A DNA stretch of 64,000 bases from Hemerocallis citrina (taxonomy: Eukaryota > Streptophyta > Magnoliopsida > Asparagales > Asphodelaceae), in contig CM030366.1 of NCBI GenBank assembly GCA_017893485.1, positions 199,635,173-199,699,172 on the forward strand. The letters are read 5' to 3'. Below are positions 60,265 through 64,000 of this stretch, piece by piece. Position 1 is the first letter of the stretch. Every line of letters starts with the position of its first letter. Position numbers and translations under genes: made by a program. The notes below the pieces were generated by a model. That model was not told the origin of the DNA. It searched no databases and saw only the letters and a program-made list of their open reading frames with translations.

Positions 60265-61029
60265 CAGTCGAATGTCGCTTGAACCAGTCGACTGGTACGA
60301 GACAATTATTTTTATGATGTGGTGATAAACATGTATGCAAATAGACATAATAGTGTGATTACTAAGTTTGTATTTCCCTATGACACATATGATGGAGGGA
60401 AGGTAAATGGATGAAAAGAACTAGCGATGATTAACAAAACTAAGAACTGTCGGTACAGTCGACTGACAGTGTGTTCAGCCGACTGGTGCATCGATTTAAG
60501 TATGACTATTTGGAAATTCCATGAAATAAGATATTCCATTATGTTGACCTAGTATAATGACTTGAGATTTATATCTTCATCTTCATAAGAAGGTTATGAA
60601 TAGTGTGAATGCATGTTTAAAGTATTTTTCCTTGAAGAAAAGAACATATTAGTAACTTGAAATTCCATGCTACGATGTTACTGAACAAGTAAGAAGTGTG
60701 GTGTTTATGAAATATGAATGTATGTATGCTGTAATGAAAGTACATATGAGAACGGTGGAAAAGATAATTCCTGTTTTTGAATTATGGAACTGGTCAGTCG
60801 ACTTAGTGCGTGTAGCCAGTCGACTGAGCTGAGCTTAGAAATGTACTATTAAAAAAATCCCAGGACAGACGACTGGTGGATGAACAGTCGACTGTCACAT
60901 GGATGACACTGTGAACATGAAAAGTTGCGGGACAGCCGACTGACCGTGTGCAGCAGTCGACTCTCCCGAGTATTTATGATGAATCTGTATTGACTGTATA
61001 AGTCGACTGGTGTCCTTCCAAGTCGACTG
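60265..61029. repeat. Six paired GTCGAC-type palindromes
   Basis: Pairs start at 60265/60285, 60456/60476, 60795/60817, 60866/60885, 60933/60954 and 61000/61020. Spacings are 20, 20, 22, 19, 21 and 20 bp although single bases of the motif vary (for example CAGCCGACTG, CAGACGACTG). Confidence 0.9.
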
Positions 61030-62305
61030 TACAGAGTGGACTTTGATATGTACGAGATTTCATTTTATTTATTGCTGTTGGAAGTTGTGAACTTTATAAT
61101 TGAAGTCTATGAACTCTTTTTATAACTGTATGGATTTATGTAAAATGAATCATAGATGTGAATTGAGAATTAAATGAACATGAAAGGCTAAGATCATGAT
61201 AAGAAAGTCTGTGAGACTCTAAGATGAATTATGAGCTGAGAGTGCTCAATTGGAAATTGTGAATTTGAAATTGAAATGAAAGAGTAGCTAAGTCTCCTCC
61301 GGCAGTGAAATGAAATGATATTGAAAAGAAGACCAAGGTTGGTCATGTGTAAATGAAATGATAAGTCCGGTTTGGTGGAGAGGCTAACTCTAGAGCTTTG
61401 ATTTTGATTCATGATTCTAATAACTTTAGTACATAGTGAGGAGGTGATGAAAGTGAGAGAAAAACATAAGTATGAGAACTAGAGTTTACGGTGCGGGTGT
61501 ATGAGCCGCAGAATGCATGCTTGATGAGTCAAGACATGGCGCGGGCACAACTCAGAATGATCGGACTCTAGTCACGCTTGTGGGATGTTTGGTGACTGCA
61601 AGAGGATCGTGTTCAGGGAGGAGGCTTGAATTGCCACAGAATGCATGCTTGATGAGTCAAGACATGGCGTGGGGTTCCCCTCCAGGGTCCAGTGCACGAG
61701 CTTGTACTCATAGACCATTTAAGATACTCACCGTAATTACAGAAGTAGAGTAAATCATGGCGAGGGATTGAACCCTATAAAAATGAAGAACGATTAAGAG
61801 GCTTGCCCTCGGACCTATGTAGTATGGGATGCATAGAATTTGAACAAGTGCGCATTAGTGTCATGTAAATTAAATAATTGCATTAAGGATTAAGTGCACA
61901 ATCACGACACGACATCATTAAAAGTTCCCTTTTGATTTATATTCTTATTATGAACAAGTTTGTGATTTGTTAAGAAATGAGATTCGTTATACTGTTTCTG
62001 GCATAGAGAGGATGGTCATGTATAATTATCGTCGGTTGAATAAACTGACGTACCCACAGTTTTGTATGCAGGATAAATTACATGTAAAGAGGAATGGATG
62101 CATAAAGATTTTATCATGTTGTTGTACATTTATGTAAATGTTGTATATTTTTGCTTTCGCTGTGCAAAATGTAAATGTAATGAATGATGTAAACTCTAAT
62201 GTAAAAAAGAAAAGTTTGAATTTCCTTGTAAAATTGTACTCAAAGAAAGTGAAAAGATCCTGTAGAACATCTCGAATTCAGTGATTTGGGATTCGGGGCG
62301 TTACA

Positions 62306-63030
62306 AATGTCCACCTCAAGGAGAGGCTTTTTGGGCAGGAAATGGAGATCCATCGGTTGAAGCATCTTCTTGAAGGGACTAGGACCATGAGCACTAGTTG
62401 TTCTCATGATGAGAAAAATCAGTGGAGGTCATTTCATGAACTGACTTTACGTCCACGCAGGATCTCAAGGAATCCAGGAGATGCTCAAAGAAGAGTGGCC
62501 GTTTCATCAAGTGTTGCCTCGATTGGAGGGGCGAGGCGTGACGATGGCCATGCGGATTGGACTCAATCTGCGGTTTGGTCTTCCCTTCATAGCGTTTGAA
62601 AGATCGAGGTACTGCTCCGGTAGCCAGGGCGGCGTAGGCTTTGCGTGTCCCTGAATAGGAATATCCCCTTGCCACGAGGGAGTAGAGATGACTACGAGGG
62701 AGACTTGTAATCTTGTTGGTTTCTTCTTTTGAACTTGTATTGAGATCTTGCTTCTTATGACTCACGCACTGTCTCTTTAAGTAGTATCTCTTTGTGTTTA
62801 GAGTAGCTGTGAAGACTTTAGTAGAGGGTTGGACCTCTTATGCTCTTGTTGTGGCAAGGTGCGGGAGTATCTTTCGGGAGGGGCTTGACCCTATTTTTGT
62901 TAATCAGGGTGGCTATCGCGTTGAGATAGCTTACTTCAAATGGTGAGTCGGGCTCTCTAACTCGGTTGTTTGTACTTTGCTAAAGCAACTTCGTGCAGGG
63001 GTTTAGACATCGGGCTTTTTTTTGTAAGCA
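62306..63030 (+). other. Flank of the gypsy; coiled-coil-like coding trace
   Basis: Right after the LTR the plus strand reads ERLFGQEMEIHRLKHLLEGT (about 62321-62380), a heptad-like stretch reminiscent of the coiled-coil end of the gag-like family at 53992-55897. The gypsy may therefore have inserted into a second copy of that gene; this is inference. The rest has no recognised gene. Confidence 0.4.
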
Positions 63031-63034
63031 TTTC

Positions 63035-64000
63035 GGGAGCAAATCGAGTGGCGAGTTTAGTCTCTCAGTTTGCTCGGGTATGTGCTACTATATTGACTCT
63101 ATGAACCATGATTATGGACTTCGAACGGGTTGACAACAAGTTTTAGGAGCAGATCGAATGGCGAGGCATGCCCTGCCTTTGCTCGGTGGCAAGTAGCGAG
63201 AGTGACTCTAAAAACCATGAGTATGGACTCTGAACTTATCTGAGGGTTGTTTTCGGAGCAGATCGAATGGTGAGGCATGCAATGCCCTTGCTCGATGGCA
63301 AGTGGCTAGAGGGACTGTAAGAACCATGAGTATGGACTCCGAATGGGTTGACGATAAGTTTTGGGAGCAGATCGAATGGCAAGGCATGCCCCGCCCTTGC
63401 TCGGTTGTAAGTGGCGAGAGCGACTCTAAGAACCAAGGGTTGTTTTAGGAGCAAATCGAATGGCGATGTTTGCTCTTCCCTTACTCGGTGGTAAGTGGCT
63501 AGAGCGACTCTAAGAACCATAAGTATGGACTCCGAACAGGTTGACGAAAAGTTTTGGGAGCAATCGAATGGCAAGGCATGCCCCCGCACACTTACTCGGT
63601 GGAAAGTGGCTACAGCAACTCTAAGAATGAGTATAGACTCCGAACTTGTCCGAGGGATTTTTTGGAAGCAGATTGAATGACAAGCTGTGCCCTGCCCTTT
63701 TTCGGTGGATAGTGGCTAGAGCGACCCTAAGAACCATGAGTATGGACTCCAAACAGGTTGATGACAAGTTTTGTGAGCAATCAAATGGTGAGGCGTGCTC
63801 CACACACATACTCGGTGGCAAGTGGCCAAAGCCACTCTAAGAACCATGAGTATGGGCTCCGAACTTGTCCGAGGATTGTTTTGGGAATTGATCGAATGGT
63901 GAGGCATGCCCTGCCCTTGCTCAGTGGCAAGTGACTAGAGCAACTCTAAGAACCATGATTATGGACTCTGAACAGATTGACGATGAGTTTTGGGAGCAAT
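63035..64000. repeat. 109-bp tandem repeat array, about nine copies, continues beyond the window
   Basis: Units begin with GGGAGCAGATCGAATGGCGA or a variant at about 63035, 63145, 63254, 63363, 63447, 63556, 63664, 63773, 63883 and 63992. Most steps are 107-110 bp, and one is 84 bp because of a 25-bp deletion. Each unit contains GCTCGGTGGCAAGTGGC and TAAGAACCATGAGTATGGAC. Most later units alternate between GAACTTGTCCGAGG and GAACAGGTTGACGA types, giving a ~218-bp higher-order period. ORFs here are artefacts of the repeat. Confidence 0.95.

Larger units (their letters stand above)
56190..62305 (+). mobile_element. 5'-truncated chromodomain gypsy (Tekay/Del-like) retrotransposon
   Basis: The end of protease, the complete RT-RNase H-integrase-chromodomain frame, a polypurine tract (AAGGAGGGAGTGA, 59420-59432) and a full 2873-bp 3' LTR are present. 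The 5' LTR, gag and the catalytic half of protease are missing, so the left limit near 56190 is a deletion or recombination junction rather than a true end. AATGT at 62306-62310 should be the right TSD copy; its partner is lost. Long LTRs plus a C-terminal chromodomain point to the Tekay/Del chromovirus group. Confidence 0.85.
59433..62305 (+). repeat. 3' LTR of the Tekay-like gypsy, 2873 bp
   Basis: TGTAATACCCCG...CGGGGCGTTACA. It holds a TATA box (59924), six GTCGAC-type pairs (60265-61029), two copies of AGAATGCATGCTTGATGAG (about 61511 and 61639) and the block GACCTATGTAGTATGGGAT (about 61813) common to all long LTRs in the window. Among the window's long LTRs it is closest to 36409-39351. 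Confidence 0.9.

Noticed and set aside
61517..61753. Short ORF in the gypsy LTR with repeated segments
   Set aside because: Lies in the LTR and reflects a local duplication of AGAATGCATGCTTGATGAG, not a gene.

Overview
The window is plant nuclear DNA, most likely from a eudicot; the species cannot be told from the sequence. It is a heterochromatin-like, repeat-rich stretch. Almost every recognisable coding segment belongs to a transposable element: Ty1/copia and Ty3/gypsy LTR elements primed by tRNA-iMet, a degenerate LINE, Mutator-like elements (MULEs), a Tourist-type MITE and a Helitron-like segment. I found no intact ordinary host gene, no RNA gene and no prokaryotic feature. One host-derived fragment stands out: a broken GC-rich piece of a class I (RPD3-type) histone deacetylase at 27029-27356.

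Layout, left to right. 1-3350: decayed MULE transposase (minus strand) split by a 409-bp solo LTR with a 5-bp target site duplication (TSD). 4768-6498: short non-autonomous LTR element with TSD GAGAG. 7150-12493: outer non-autonomous LTR element (TSD CCTAT) containing a gag-protease-only copia (7998-11589, TSD AGGAA), one LTR of which contains a 650-bp TIR element. 12725-13520: Tourist-like MITE (TAA TSD). 13545-17655: element with long inverted repeats carrying a broken plant-mobile-domain (MAIN-like) gene. 17731-18112: Helitron-like segment. 18999-23894: complete, very young copia whose LTRs differ at 1 of 358 positions (TSD ACCAC). 23900-28400: mostly non-coding, with the HDAC fragment. 28430-34240: dead L1-type LINE. 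35481-46525: copia with 140-bp LTRs (TSD GCTAC), itself hit by two ~3-kb solo LTRs. 47106-50424: a third solo LTR (TSD GCGAG). 53992-55897: broken gag-like gene of the putative gypsy-type transposon family. 56190-62305: 5'-truncated chromodomain gypsy (Tekay/Del-like) whose 2.87-kb 3' LTR is related to the three solo LTRs. 63035-64000: 109-bp tandem repeat running off the right edge.

The most unusual signal crosses element boundaries. A 10-bp palindrome, CAGTCGACTG and close variants (core GTCGAC), occurs in pairs or short arrays with repeated start-to-start distances of 19-22 bp, about two helical turns. It is present in the LTRs of at least three unrelated retrotransposon groups (two copia families and the Tekay-like gypsy LTRs). 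In the young copia it also occurs inside the polyprotein, where it encodes part of the integrase-RT linker. In that copia, paired copies form 14-bp inverted repeats with 11-nt loops.

There is no operon-like cooperation between genes here. The order of events can be read from nesting: LINE-like and MULE sequence first, then short-LTR copia elements, then Tekay-like insertions reduced to solo LTRs, with the 18999-23894 copia among the latest arrivals.
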